64,000 nt of DNA from an uncultured Ruminiclostridium sp. (GCA_947624435.1 CANQKE010000002.1:28029-92028), one strand, 5' to 3'. Shown: positions 1 to 9,016, numbered from the stretch's first letter. Translations and numbers: made by a program. The notes: generated by a model from the letters alone, not told the origin.

Positions 1-1
1 T

Positions 2-61
2 ACTACCATGACAAGCAGGTTGCTTTACGTCGCAGACCCCGGCTTGAAACAGGAGCAGTAA
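2..61 (+). CDS. C-terminal end of an upstream gene (partial)
   Basis: The second reading frame is open from the window edge to a TAA at 59-61 and would give a 19-residue tail ending LKQEQ. It stops 14 bases before the ABC ATPase start, and the Shine-Dalgarno of that gene (AAGGAA) overlaps the gap, which is the spacing expected of an operon. The piece is too short to identify a product. It could equally be a chance open frame. Confidence 0.35.
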   Translation, partial: TTMTSRLLYVADPGLKQEQ

Positions 62-75
62 GAAAGGAACGTATC

Positions 76-939
76 ATGGAGCTTAGACTTAACGGGATAA
101 CAAAATCCTATACCAAGGGCAAAAAGCACAGGAATGCGCTGGAGGATTTCACCCTCACCATGACCGAGGGGGTGTACGGTGTTTTAGGTCCTAACGGCGC
201 GGGAAAATCCACGCTAATAAACATCATCACCGGCATAATCTCACGGGACAGCGGCAGCATAGTCTTTGACGACAACGGAAATCACGATTATCTGTCCCAC
301 CTCGGCTTTATGCCGCAGGGCATGGACTTTTACCGCAACTTTACCGCTAAGGACTATATCAAGTACATAATGACGCTTAAAAAGTACAAAACGGCGGACG
401 ACAACGCTTATGCGCTTGATATACTCGGCAAGGTGAATCTGCGCGAGGACGCGGACAGGAAAATAGGCGCGTATTCCGGCGGAATGAAACAGCGCCTGGG
501 GATAGCACAGGCGATAATCGGAGAGCCTAAAGTGCTTATCTTCGACGAGCCGACGGCGGGACTGGACGCAAAGGAGCGCATACGCTTTCGCAACGTGATA
601 AGCTCGCTTGCGGCGGACAAGATAGTTATTTTAGCTACCCATATCGTTACGGATATTGCCTATATAGCGAAAACCGTCGTGCTTATGGATAAGGGGAAAA
701 TAATACAATACGGCACGCAGGAGGAGCTTTGCGCCGACGCCGCGGGCAAGGTTTGGGAGTGCGAGGCGGACAGTTCCGAGGTCATGGACTGCATGAACAG
801 AATGCGGGTATCCAACGCCGTCAGCACCGGCGGAAAATACACACTTCGCATAATATCCGAGGACTGCCCGATGGACGGCGCGGTAAAAGCGGAGCCGTCG
901 CTTGAGGACGTGTGCATTTACCGCTTTGGAGATATGTGA
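76..939 (+). CDS. ABC transporter ATP-binding protein
   Basis: This is the cytoplasmic ATPase subunit of an ABC-2 type exporter. It is 287 residues long with a Walker A motif (GPNGAGKST, about residues 38-46), a signature motif (YSGGMKQRLG, about 135-145), Walker B with catalytic Glu (VLIFDEPTAGLD, about 155-166) and an H-loop (ATHIV). The C-terminal 70 residues form the accessory region seen in drug, bacteriocin and Na+ efflux ATPases. It is followed immediately by two permease genes, so the three should form one exporter. The substrate cannot be read from the sequence. The start has AAGGAA about 8 bases upstream. Confidence 0.93.
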   Translation: MELRLNGITKSYTKGKKHRNALEDFTLTMTEGVYGVLGPNGAGKSTLINIITGIISRDSGSIVFDDNGNHDYLSHLGFMPQGMDFYRNFTAKDYIKYIMTLKKYKTADDNAYALDILGKVNLREDADRKIGAYSGGMKQRLGIAQAIIGEPKVLIFDEPTAGLDAKERIRFRNVISSLAADKIVILATHIVTDIAYIAKTVVLMDKGKIIQYGTQEELCADAAGKVWECEADSSEVMDCMNRMRVSNAVSTGGKYTLRIISEDCPMDGAVKAEPSLEDVCIYRFGDM

Positions 940-940
940 T

Positions 941-2098
941 ATGAAGCTGTTTATATACGAGCTTAAGAAAAATATTTTCAGAGTGTCGCTGCTTGTCCTG
1001 ACCGTGATACTTATGGCGGTGAATATCTATAAGGCGATGGAGGAACGGCGCTTTTTCGGAGAAACGCGAGCCGCCGCCGCTATGACCGACTATTTTGGCG
1101 GAGAGCTTAACGAGGAAAAATTTGCCGAGCTTAACGAGTATAGGGCTCGTATGGAGCAGGAGGCAAACGCAATTGACGGATCCGAAGAGATAGAGTATGA
1201 TTATGAGCGTTATATCACCGGAACAGCGGCGGGTGACGCCTCCTATGCCGAATCGGATATAAAGCCTAAGATGGAATATGCGTACCTTTACCGCAACACC
1301 GTGCTGGACTATCTTGCGCTTGCGGACGAGAACATCGCGTTTTACGACGGTAAAAACAGCTATGAAACGAGCTATGCGCAGCTTGCAAAGCAGCTTTACA
1401 GCGGCAGGATAATAAAATCCCTCGGGCAGTACAACACGCCGAGATTATATTTCGATTACGAGTTTTCCACGCTTGCGGTGATAATACTGGTGATATTTGT
1501 TTTCTCCTCGGCGTTTTCTTCCGAGCGGGCGACCGGCACCGACAGGATAATAATTTCAAATAAGCGCTCCGGCTCGGTATTCTGGGCTAAGCATTTCACG
1601 CTGTATCTGTTTGCCGCCGCCGCGGTGATACTGTTCAGCGTTTCGGACATTATCGTTTTTGCGCAAAAGTACGGTATAGGCACGCTCGACCAGCCGCTTT
1701 TTGCGATACAGGAATATCAGTTCACGCCGCTGAACGTCACGGTGCTGGGCGTTATGCTGATAACGCTTGTTTTAAGGATATTAGCGGTGCTGTTTGTCGG
1801 CGAGGTAATAATGGTCGTCTCCACCGTTACCAAAAACATCGGCGCATGTATAGCGCTTTCGTTCGGCGTTGTAGGAGCGCTGGTGTTGATAAGCGAGTTT
1901 ATAGACCCGTATCTTTCTCCGATAAACCTTGTCAACACGCGCAGCATGTTCAAAAATCTTGACTGCTATGATATTTTCGGAACGGCTGTTCCCTGCCAGC
2001 TGATAACGCTGCTTATCGCTGTTGTGCTTATCTTGGCATTGCATGTAATATGCTACCTGCGCGCTGTACCGAAACGGCTTAAGGAGGCGGACAAATGA
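941..2098 (+). CDS. ABC-2 type transporter permease
   Basis: Integral membrane partner of the preceding ATPase, 385 residues. A first membrane helix lies at about residues 13-30, then an extracytoplasmic acidic segment of about 140 residues, then a block of five hydrophobic helices from about 175 to the end. The ATG at 941 is chosen because it lies one base after the ATPase stop (TGA 937-939), giving translational coupling; an in-frame upstream TTG at 902 lies inside the ATPase gene and is unlikely. The N-terminus (MKLFIYELKKN) closely matches that of the next gene (MKLFLYELKKI), so the two permeases are probably ancient duplicates. Confidence 0.85.
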   Translation: MKLFIYELKKNIFRVSLLVLTVILMAVNIYKAMEERRFFGETRAAAAMTDYFGGELNEEKFAELNEYRARMEQEANAIDGSEEIEYDYERYITGTAAGDASYAESDIKPKMEYAYLYRNTVLDYLALADENIAFYDGKNSYETSYAQLAKQLYSGRIIKSLGQYNTPRLYFDYEFSTLAVIILVIFVFSSAFSSERATGTDRIIISNKRSGSVFWAKHFTLYLFAAAAVILFSVSDIIVFAQKYGIGTLDQPLFAIQEYQFTPLNVTVLGVMLITLVLRILAVLFVGEVIMVVSTVTKNIGACIALSFGVVGALVLISEFIDPYLSPINLVNTRSMFKNLDCYDIFGTAVPCQLITLLIAVVLILALHVICYLRAVPKRLKEADK

Positions 2099-3987
2099 AA
2101 CTGTTTCTTTATGAGCTTAAAAAAATAGCGCTTAAACAGTACGCGCTGTTTATCTTCTTAGCGGTCATAGTTGTGCAGTTGTTCTCGCTCACCTATGATA
2201 AAGGGCTTACATACGGGCTTGCCACCGAGACGGAGCGCAGCGAGTATCTTGAAACTATCCGCCCTCTCACCGGAAAGCTTAACGAGGAAAAAGAAAACAT
2301 CATCATAGCAATGAAAGATGAGCTTATGCAGGCTCAGCAGGAGGAAGCCGAGATATACGACGCCTATACGAACTGGGAATGCACCGCCGATGAGCTTAAT
2401 CAAACTATAGACAGCATTAAGCCGATACTGGACAAAGAGGACATAACCGAGGCGATAACGGCACAGTATGATTACGTCTGCGAGGATAAGGAGCACCGCG
2501 TTATACTCCCCTCCTCCGCTATACCGATAATGGACAACGATCCTATAAATTATCTTATGCTATTGGCGGTGATATTCTGCTGTGCTTATGCCGTTATGGC
2601 GGAAAGCAGCACAAAGGGCGACCTTATGCTCAGAACTACCCCGAACGGTCAGCGCGTAACGATGGGCGCAAAGCTGATAATACTTGCGCTTTTGATAACC
2701 GTCACAAGCGTGATACTGTCCTGCGTCGATCTGATACAGCTTTCGCGGCAGCTCCCGCTCGAATACTGGGAGTATGACCTTTGTTCGCTTGCAAGATACG
2801 AATGTACGCCGTTTGATATCAGCATAATATGGGGATTTTTCTCGGTGCAGCTGCTTAAGCTTACCGGTTATCTCTTTATCGGCGCTGCGGCGATGCTCAC
2901 GGCGTTTTTCACTAAAAGCTACCCCGCGTCGGTATTCCCGTACATAGCTATACCGGTAGCCGCCGATTACGTCGCGGAGGGCAAGGGGCAATCCTACTAC
3001 CTGCCCACCGGACTTATAAAGGGGTACGGCTATCTTTACGGCAACGTCGGTTATTATGAGCAGACGGGACTTGCAGAGTTTTACGGTATACCGGTCTATT
3101 ATACCACCGCTGTCGTGATATTCTCGGTCGCTTTCATCGCGGCGGCGTCCGTGATCATGATAGGCTTCAGCGCAAACCGCCTTAAAAAGCTAAAACACGG
3201 CGCTAAAAAAGCCGCGCTGCTCGCCTCGGTCATGGTGCTGTTGCTCAGCGGCTGCTCACAGCAGCAGAATGTTATATATAACGGTATCGTTTCTATAATA
3301 GACGGCGCTACGGAAAACAGCAGGTACACGTTTGCGATAAAGGATACTACCCCTTGGGATCAGGAAGGCGGATATGACGGACTGCCTATCTTTCTCATAA
3401 CCTATACCGATAAGGAAAGCGGGCAGGTTTACGAGATACCGAGATCCTTGCACGGGACTATTTCGATGAACAGCCAGCTTTTCGCCACTGAAAATTACCT
3501 TTACTACAGCGGAATGAATTTAGAGGACGACGAACAGTATATAGAGCGGATAAACCTCAGTGATATGTCACGGGAAAGGATATATACCATCGGCAGCGGC
3601 GAGGTGCGCTCGGCGTTCGGGCTTACCATCGACTATGACGAAGAAACTATGATACTCAGCATAAAAGAAGTTTTTTCCAACGACAAGGAATTGTTCTTTA
3701 CCGACCACATGGGCAGAGTTTTTTCGGTGGACGCCTTTAAGAACCGTCGCTGCATAATCGAAGAAAACACCAAAAACGGCCTGTTCTTTGACGGGGAGAA
3801 TATCTGTTACGTTACCGAAAAGCTGCGGCTTATGAGATATAACATCTCCTCCGGAAAGACCGATTCGCTGTATGACGCTCCCATCGATCCGGATTCCCTT
3901 GCGGTGGAAAACGGGCTGCTGCATTTTGAAACGAATGGTAAAAAATACGCTGTAAATATTTCCGACTTAAGTATTGCCGAAGAGTGA
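2095..3987 (+). CDS. ABC permease fused to a lipoprotein-like extracytoplasmic domain
   Basis: 630 residues, overlapping the previous stop by 4 bases (ATGA). Residues 1-360 look like an ABC-2 permease: one N-terminal helix, an external acidic loop, then about five helices. After a basic stretch (RLKKLKHGAKK, about 360-371) there is a further hydrophobic segment ending in LLSGC, a perfect lipobox, and then about 245 polar residues rich in beta-strand patterns and Tyr/Asp/Gly repeats, suggestive of a beta-propeller. Either this is a permanently tethered sensor/binding domain, or signal peptidase II cuts at the internal lipobox to release a separate lipoprotein. Both readings are inference; the continuous frame and the lipobox are seen directly. 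Confidence 0.8.
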   Translation: MKLFLYELKKIALKQYALFIFLAVIVVQLFSLTYDKGLTYGLATETERSEYLETIRPLTGKLNEEKENIIIAMKDELMQAQQEEAEIYDAYTNWECTADELNQTIDSIKPILDKEDITEAITAQYDYVCEDKEHRVILPSSAIPIMDNDPINYLMLLAVIFCCAYAVMAESSTKGDLMLRTTPNGQRVTMGAKLIILALLITVTSVILSCVDLIQLSRQLPLEYWEYDLCSLARYECTPFDISIIWGFFSVQLLKLTGYLFIGAAAMLTAFFTKSYPASVFPYIAIPVAADYVAEGKGQSYYLPTGLIKGYGYLYGNVGYYEQTGLAEFYGIPVYYTTAVVIFSVAFIAAASVIMIGFSANRLKKLKHGAKKAALLASVMVLLLSGCSQQQNVIYNGIVSIIDGATENSRYTFAIKDTTPWDQEGGYDGLPIFLITYTDKESGQVYEIPRSLHGTISMNSQLFATENYLYYSGMNLEDDEQYIERINLSDMSRERIYTIGSGEVRSAFGLTIDYDEETMILSIKEVFSNDKELFFTDHMGRVFSVDAFKNRRCIIEENTKNGLFFDGENICYVTEKLRLMRYNISSGKTDSLYDAPIDPDSLAVENGLLHFETNGKKYAVNISDLSIAEE

Positions 3988-4011
3988 TGAAATTCTCACG
4001 ATAGATAACGA

Positions 4012-4043
4012 AAATCCCCCGATTTTAATCAATCGGGGGATTT
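4012..4043. terminator. Bidirectional Rho-independent terminator
   Basis: A 13-bp perfect stem (4012-4024 with 4031-4043) with a 6-base loop, C/G core and A/T ends. It sits between the convergent ABC exporter (+) and spoVAE (-) and can serve both. Confidence 0.85.
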
Positions 4044-4047
4044 AATG

Positions 4048-4425
4048 TTATTCCTGTCTTGTCCTGTCGGTACGTTTGAAGATAAGCGCCACCGCAAGGC
4101 CGAACACTATCGCGGCGGTAACGCCGGCGGCACAGGCGGTGAAGCCTCCGGTAAATATTCCGAGCAAGCCGTCCTTATCTATAGCCTCGCGCATTCCTTT
4201 TGCTAACATACTTCCGAATCCGGCAAGCGGAACGGTAGCGCCCGCTCCGGCGAAATCTATTATAGGCTGATACCAGCCCAGCGCACCGAGTACCGTTCCC
4301 GCAACGACATAAGATACTAAAATACGCGCGGGGGTAAGCTTTGTAAGGTCGATAAGCACCTGCCCTATCGCGCAGATAAAACCGCCTACCAAAAACGCTT
4401 TGAGGTATTCTATAAAAATTTCCAT
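4048..4425 (-). CDS. spoVAE: Stage V sporulation protein AE (SpoVAE)
   Basis: Small inner-membrane protein (125 residues from the ATG at 4425) with about four hydrophobic helices and the Gly-rich pattern typical of SpoVAC/SpoVAE (GAGATVPLAGFGSMLAKG). With SpoVAC and SpoVAD it forms part of the channel that moves Ca2+-dipicolinic acid into the forespore and out again at germination. The ATG at 4425 has an AAGGGGG Shine-Dalgarno a few bases upstream; a longer open frame to 4491 would overlap spoVAD and is not needed. It is the last gene of the spoVAC-spoVAD-spoVAE operon. Confidence 0.9.
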   Translation of the reverse strand: MEIFIEYLKAFLVGGFICAIGQVLIDLTKLTPARILVSYVVAGTVLGALGWYQPIIDFAGAGATVPLAGFGSMLAKGMREAIDKDGLLGIFTGGFTACAAGVTAAIVFGLAVALIFKRTDRTRQE

Positions 4426-4438
4426 AATATTTTCCCCC

Positions 4439-5452
4439 TTATAAAGTATCGGATATTTCCACCACATGAGAAATGCCGGGTATACTTTCACCCTGCTGTG
4501 ACATAGTAGTGGACATCAGCGCGCCGGTCGCGGCAAAAAGTACGTTGTGCAGCTTTCCCTCCGCTATCTGAGGCAGGATATGTGCGCAAAGCACTGACGC
4601 GCTGCACCCGCAGCCGGAACCTCCCGCGTGTACGTCCTGCTTTTCCCTGTCGTAAAGCATAAGCCCGCAGTCCTTATGAACGCGGCTTATATCTATCCCG
4701 CGCTTTTCAAAAAGCTCATGCAGGATATCGGTGCCGACCTGTCCGAGATCTCCGGTAAATATGCCGTCGTATTCGTCCGGCGTGCGTTTAAGATTTTCCA
4801 TATGCCTTGACAGGCTGTCATAAGCCGCACCCGCCATCGCAGCTCCCATATTATTAGCGTCCTTTACGCCCATATCGGTTATTTTTCCGGCAGTAACAGC
4901 CTTTATAAACGGAGGCTTGTCGGCGGATTTAGTGATACAGCAGCCGGACGCGGTAGCCGTCCACTGCGCGGTAGGCGGACGCACGCCGCCGTAATTTATC
5001 GGGAAACGGAACTGCCGCTCCGCCGAGCAAAAGTGCGACGAGGTTATCGCCGCGAAATAATATCCCAGCCGCATATCCGCGTACAGCGACGCTAACATCA
5101 GGCTTTCCGCCATTGTAGAACACGCGCCGTACAATCCTATAAACGGCGTGTCGCTGTCCCTCAGCCCGTATGCCGAGCCGGTGCATTGATTGAGCAGATC
5201 GCCCGCAAAGATAACGCTGATATCCTGCTTTTGCAGCTTTCCCTTGCTAAGCGCTATTTCAAAAGCATACTGCTGAAGCTTGCTCTCCGCCTTTTCCCAG
5301 GTTTTCTCGCCAAGCTCCGCGCCCTGTGAGATATAGTCAAAACACTGTCCGAGCGGGCCTTCGCCCTCCATTTTTCCGACCGCCGCCGCGTACGAGCAGG
5401 CAGACGCGCCGTTACTCAGCCGGATAGTGCCGTCTTTTATATATTCAGCCAT
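4439..5452 (-). CDS. spoVAD: Stage V sporulation protein AD (SpoVAD)
   Basis: Thiolase-fold protein, 337 residues, the usual SpoVAD length. In Bacillus SpoVAD binds dipicolinic acid on the outer face of the forespore inner membrane and is needed for Ca-DPA uptake. Family hallmarks visible here include FAGDLLNQ, the GLYGACST segment at the thiolase active-cysteine position, FRFPINYGGVRPPTAQWT, and the C-terminal AGGSGCGCSA stretch. It lies between spoVAC and spoVAE with short gaps (17 and 13 bases). The start has a GGAGG Shine-Dalgarno. Confidence 0.95.
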   Translation of the reverse strand: MAEYIKDGTIRLSNGASACSYAAAVGKMEGEGPLGQCFDYISQGAELGEKTWEKAESKLQQYAFEIALSKGKLQKQDISVIFAGDLLNQCTGSAYGLRDSDTPFIGLYGACSTMAESLMLASLYADMRLGYYFAAITSSHFCSAERQFRFPINYGGVRPPTAQWTATASGCCITKSADKPPFIKAVTAGKITDMGVKDANNMGAAMAGAAYDSLSRHMENLKRTPDEYDGIFTGDLGQVGTDILHELFEKRGIDISRVHKDCGLMLYDREKQDVHAGGSGCGCSASVLCAHILPQIAEGKLHNVLFAATGALMSTTMSQQGESIPGISHVVEISDTL

Positions 5453-5469
5453 AATTCCTCCTATAAAAA

Positions 5470-5919
5470 TTATGAAAAAAATCCGTAGATATAATAAATG
5501 ATACCGTAAATAAACGCAGCGGCTATGCCGTAAACTATTACCGGTCCGGCAATGACGAACATTTTTGCGCCGGTGCCCAGCACATAGCCCTCTGTCTTGA
5601 ATTCCAGCGCGGGAGATACCACCGCGTTTGCAAATCCGGTTATCGGCACGAGAGTACCCGCGCCGCCGTGCTTTGCTATCCTGCCGTACCAGCCGAATCC
5701 GGTGAACAGCGCGCTTAAAAATACCAGCGTTATCGAGGTGTACGCCGACGCCTGGTCAAAATCCAGACCGGCAAGCTGCTGATACATATTGAGGAAAAAT
5801 TCCCCGATGCAACAGATAAGTCCGCCTATCAAAAACGCCATTGGTATCGTTATATACATTTTCGACGAGCCGGCGTGCTTTTTAGCCGTCTGCTCATATT
5901 CTTTTTTTGAAATATCCAT
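5470..5919 (-). CDS. spoVAC: Stage V sporulation protein AC (SpoVAC)
   Basis: 149-residue membrane protein from the ATG at 5919, which is preceded by AGGAG. It has four hydrophobic helices and the SpoVAC signature region GGAGTLVPITGFANAV. SpoVAC of Bacillus acts as a mechanosensitive channel that releases Ca-DPA early in germination. It is the first gene of the operon and shares its upstream region with the divergent apgM. An upstream extension to 6012 is open but lacks a Shine-Dalgarno and would run over the apgM promoter. Confidence 0.92.
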   Translation of the reverse strand: MDISKKEYEQTAKKHAGSSKMYITIPMAFLIGGLICCIGEFFLNMYQQLAGLDFDQASAYTSITLVFLSALFTGFGWYGRIAKHGGAGTLVPITGFANAVVSPALEFKTEGYVLGTGAKMFVIAGPVIVYGIAAAFIYGIIYYIYGFFS

Positions 5920-5964
5920 GATATGCTCCTTTTTTGGTTTTCTTACAATATTATCAGAAAAAAC

Positions 5965-5995
5965 CGCGCCGTTATAAGAGGAAAAAAACGGCGCG
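5965..5995. repeat. Inverted repeat between spoVAC and apgM
   Basis: A 9-bp perfect GC-rich inverted repeat (5965-5973 with 5987-5995, core GCGCCGTT) with a 13-base loop. It lies just upstream of the apgM -35 box (6002) and in the upstream region of spoVAC. It may be an operator shared by the two divergent genes or a terminator stem; there is no clear U-run. Confidence 0.5.
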
Positions 5996-6001
5996 CTGCA
6001 A

Positions 6002-6030
6002 TTGACAGACAAGCAAAAATATGGTATACT
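6002..6030 (+). promoter_or_regulatory. Sigma-A promoter of apgM
   Basis: TTGACA at 6002-6007, a 17-base spacer and TATACT at 6025-6030 with an extended TG (TGGTATACT). It points at the gene beginning at 6078. Confidence 0.85.
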
Positions 6031-6077
6031 GATTCATATAAAAAATCAAATAAACAAAAGAAAGAAAGTGACCTTTA

Positions 6078-7277
6078 ATGAAATATGTTGTTCTGCTTTG
6101 CGACGGTATGGCAGACCTGCCGCGCGAGGATATCGGCGGCACTCCGATGAGCAAAGCCGACAAGCCCAACATGGATAAGCTGGCAAAAATTTCCCGCGTG
6201 GGTCTGGTAAAGACTGTCGCCGACGAGCTTAAACCCGGCAGCGACGTTGCAAACCTCTCGGTGCTTGGGTACGACCCGGCAATATACTATTCCGGAAGAA
6301 GTCCGCTGGAGGCGGGAAGCATCGGAATAGACATGAAGCCGACCGACGTTTCTTTTAGAACGAACTTAGTAACGCTGTCAGACGAGCCCGCATACGAGGA
6401 CAAAACGATGGTGGATTACTGTGCGGACGATATCTCTACCGCGGAGGCTGCGGAGCTTATAAAATACATAGACGAAAAATTGGGAACAGATGAATTCAGC
6501 TTTTACAGCGGCGTAAGCTACCGTCACTGCCTTATCTGGGATAACGGCACGCTGGACATCGGCAAGCTTACTCCCCCGCACGATATAACCGGAAAACCAA
6601 TAAAGAACTATCTCGGCGCTAACGAAAACGGCAAGCCGCTTATCGAGATGATGAAGAAAAGCTACGACCTGCTCAAAGATCATCCGGTAAATAAAAAACG
6701 TATCGAACGCGGACTTCGTCCGGCAAACAGTATATGGTTCTGGGGCGAGGGCGTGCGCAAGGAGCTTACTCCGTTTTATGAGAAATACGGCAAGCATGCC
6801 GCAATGATCTCGGCGGTAGATTTGCTCAAGGGTATCGGCAAATTCACCGGCATGGACGTTATCAACGTTGAGGGCGCTACCGGATATATTGACACGAATT
6901 TTGACGGCAAGGCCGAGGCCGCGGTAGACGCTCTGAAAAGCGGCAAGGATTTCGTCTATATCCATGTAGAAGCCCCGGACGAATGCGGACACCGCTTTGA
7001 AATACAAAACAAGATAAAGTCCATTGAGCTTATAGATAAAAAGATACTCGGTAAGATATTAGAGGAGTTTGAGGGTGAGGATATCAAGATACTGATATGT
7101 CCCGACCACCCCACTCCGCTGGAGCTCAGGACTCATACCAACGCTCCGGTGCCGTTCATGATATACGACAGCACCAAAAAGCTTAACGGCGTGGATAACT
7201 TCTGTGAAGAAAGCGCCGCAAAAACAGGTGATTTCGTTCCTTTAGGTCATGAACTTATGAATGAATTTCTTAAATAA
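6078..7277 (+). CDS. apgM: Cofactor-independent phosphoglycerate mutase, archaeal type (ApgM family)
   Basis: 399-residue alkaline-phosphatase-superfamily enzyme. It starts with the metal-binding segment VVLLCDGMAD, has NLSVLGYDP and YSGRSPLEAG, and ends with the paired metal ligands of the family (ICPDHPTPLELRTHTNAPVPF). The family interconverts 3- and 2-phosphoglycerate with two Mn2+ or similar ions and no 2,3-bisphosphoglycerate. In Bacteroides and Clostridia, members have been proposed or shown to act as an alternative homoserine kinase, which cannot be decided here because no threonine genes are adjacent. The gene is single and has its own promoter and terminator. Confidence 0.9.
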   Translation: MKYVVLLCDGMADLPREDIGGTPMSKADKPNMDKLAKISRVGLVKTVADELKPGSDVANLSVLGYDPAIYYSGRSPLEAGSIGIDMKPTDVSFRTNLVTLSDEPAYEDKTMVDYCADDISTAEAAELIKYIDEKLGTDEFSFYSGVSYRHCLIWDNGTLDIGKLTPPHDITGKPIKNYLGANENGKPLIEMMKKSYDLLKDHPVNKKRIERGLRPANSIWFWGEGVRKELTPFYEKYGKHAAMISAVDLLKGIGKFTGMDVINVEGATGYIDTNFDGKAEAAVDALKSGKDFVYIHVEAPDECGHRFEIQNKIKSIELIDKKILGKILEEFEGEDIKILICPDHPTPLELRTHTNAPVPFMIYDSTKKLNGVDNFCEESAAKTGDFVPLGHELMNEFLK

Positions 7278-7287
7278 CATCATAAAC

Positions 7288-7313
7288 AAAAACCGCGCGG
7301 CCGCGCGGTTTTT
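7288..7313. terminator. Bidirectional terminator
   Basis: A perfect 26-bp palindrome with a GC core (CCGCGCGG) flanked by A and T runs. It separates apgM (+) from the small gene ending at 7317 (-) and can terminate both. Confidence 0.85.
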
Positions 7314-7316
7314 GTT

Positions 7317-7562
7317 TTAGAAAATATCTTCAATTCTTATATCCGTTTTGATATTGCGGGAGGTTTTGATAAGATGGTTAAGGCTTATCATAAGAGCCTT
7401 TTCCTCATAGATCAGAGCGTCTATCTGATCCGGATCGGACTCCATATTAAACAGCTGCCTCACCTTTTCCAGGCGGTTCTGCAAATATGTAAGCCGCGTC
7501 CTGTATTCCGCAAACTCCCGATACCCTGCATTCTCTTCTTTTTTCCGGAATATGGCTGTCAT
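7317..7562 (-). CDS. Small DUF2508-like protein
   Basis: 81-residue, charged, probably all-helical protein with no membrane segment. The pattern PDQIDALIYEEKALMISLNHLIK resembles the short Firmicutes family DUF2508 (YaaL), whose role is unknown. A GAGGGGCGGG purine stretch precedes the ATG at 7562. It stands alone between a terminator and pepV, which lies upstream on the same strand. The family assignment is from memory of the motif and is moderate. Confidence 0.6.
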   Translation of the reverse strand: MTAIFRKKEENAGYREFAEYRTRLTYLQNRLEKVRQLFNMESDPDQIDALIYEEKALMISLNHLIKTSRNIKTDIRIEDIF

Positions 7563-7630
7563 TCATCCCGCCCCTCTCAATTTATTTCAGTAATTATATA
7601 TGAGAGAATCGGGACAAATATACATGTAAT

Positions 7631-9016
7631 TTACTGAGAATCCTCCTCTTGTGCGCAGAGCCTGATTATACTTTTTGCGAATATAACGGCGTTTTCCGTA
7701 AACTCATTTATCGGCAGAAATTCATCCGCGCCGTGTATTTTATAATCCGTTCCGTCATGCTCCGGCCCGAATGCGACGCCGCCGTCTATCTCATGCACAT
7801 AAGTTCCTCCGCCGATGGCTATGCACTCCGCCTTTTTACCGTAAAATTCCTCATAAACCGAAAGCAAAGCCTTTACAAGCTCGCTGTCGGAGTCGGTATA
7901 ATGCGGTTCTGCGCCGGTAAATGATACGATAGAGATACCGTAAGGCTCAAATGCGGCGGATAAACGTTCATGTATCTGCTGTTTTGATGAACAAATTGGA
8001 AATCTTATATCCATTTTGCAGCATAGTTGTTCATCTTTTGTTTCTATTATGCTCAATACTTCAGTCAGCTCGCCGGATATTTCATCGCAAATGTCCAGTC
8101 CGAGCGACGCTCCGTTCGTTTCACCGAAAGGAAACAGCCTGCATAGCGCGTTTATCGCCTCGTTCTGCCCGCCAAGGTCTATCTTACTAAGCGCGTTCAG
8201 CAATCCGGTGACGGCGTTTATTCCTCCCTGAGGAGTGGACGCATGAGCGGATATGCCGTTGAAATTTATTATAAGCTCATCGCCCTGCTGCTCAGTGGTG
8301 ATATTCTCGCATTCGGATACAGCGGCCGCTATCGTTTTGGAAAACTCGGCGTTTACTACCGCGCGCGCCGACGAGGGGACGGCGTTTATTACCTGTCCGC
8401 CGGATATGCTCTTTATCGCTCCCGATGGGAACGGCAGTGAAAATTCCACCCGTATCATTCCTTTTTCGCAGTTTATAAGCGGATACTGCGCGTCGGGAGT
8501 GAAAGTCATGGGCGGCATTTTTTCTTTGGTAAGATAATATTCTATGTCAGACGAACCGTTTTCCTCATCGGTGCCGAATATCAGTCTTACGCCGCTTTTC
8601 AGCTTTATACCGAGCGATTTTACGGCGTATAACGCGTACAGCGCCGCCACCGCCGGACCTTTGTCGTCGGTAACTCCCCTGCCGTAAAATTTTCCGTCCT
8701 TCTCGGTAAGCTCAAACGCCGGCATTGTCCAGCCCTCGCCCTCGGGAACTACGTCGAGATGAGCCAGTATACCCAGCTTTATCCCGTCCGCTTCACAAGG
8801 AATATAGTCCACGCAGCCGCAATAGCCGTCTACGTCCTTTACCGAAAATCCCAGCTTCTCAGCCGCCGACAGCATGACCTCCAACGCGCGCTTTGCTTCC
8901 TTTCCGAAAGGCATTCCGGGGCCCTGCCCGGCTCTGACGCTTTTGCACTTTACAAGCTCCGACAGCAGCGCGGTCATTTCGCCGCGGCAGCCGTCAATAA
9001 ATTTTTCAAGCTCCAT
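7631..9016 (-). CDS. pepV: Dipeptidase PepV (M20 family)
   Basis: 461-residue cytosolic zinc peptidase. The M20 active-site series is complete: ILAHLDVVPEG (His and Asp ligands), GRGVTDDKGP (bridging Asp), GTDEENGSSD (catalytic Glu), a following Asp in FTPDAQYP, and the C-terminal GPEHDG His. The lid domain insertion between about 185 and 350 is that of PepV-like enzymes, which cleave unspecific dipeptides. Length fits PepV (about 465). A Shine-Dalgarno (TGAGGTGA) lies just before the ATG at 9016. Confidence 0.9.
   Translation of the reverse strand: MELEKFIDGCRGEMTALLSELVKCKSVRAGQGPGMPFGKEAKRALEVMLSAAEKLGFSVKDVDGYCGCVDYIPCEADGIKLGILAHLDVVPEGEGWTMPAFELTEKDGKFYGRGVTDDKGPAVAALYALYAVKSLGIKLKSGVRLIFGTDEENGSSDIEYYLTKEKMPPMTFTPDAQYPLINCEKGMIRVEFSLPFPSGAIKSISGGQVINAVPSSARAVVNAEFSKTIAAAVSECENITTEQQGDELIINFNGISAHASTPQGGINAVTGLLNALSKIDLGGQNEAINALCRLFPFGETNGASLGLDICDEISGELTEVLSIIETKDEQLCCKMDIRFPICSSKQQIHERLSAAFEPYGISIVSFTGAEPHYTDSDSELVKALLSVYEEFYGKKAECIAIGGGTYVHEIDGGVAFGPEHDGTDYKIHGADEFLPINEFTENAVIFAKSIIRLCAQEEDSQ

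Noticed and set aside
902-940. Upstream TTG start for the first permease
   Set aside because: It lies inside the ATPase gene; the ATG at 941 immediately after the ATPase stop fits operon coupling and matches the start of the paralogous permease.
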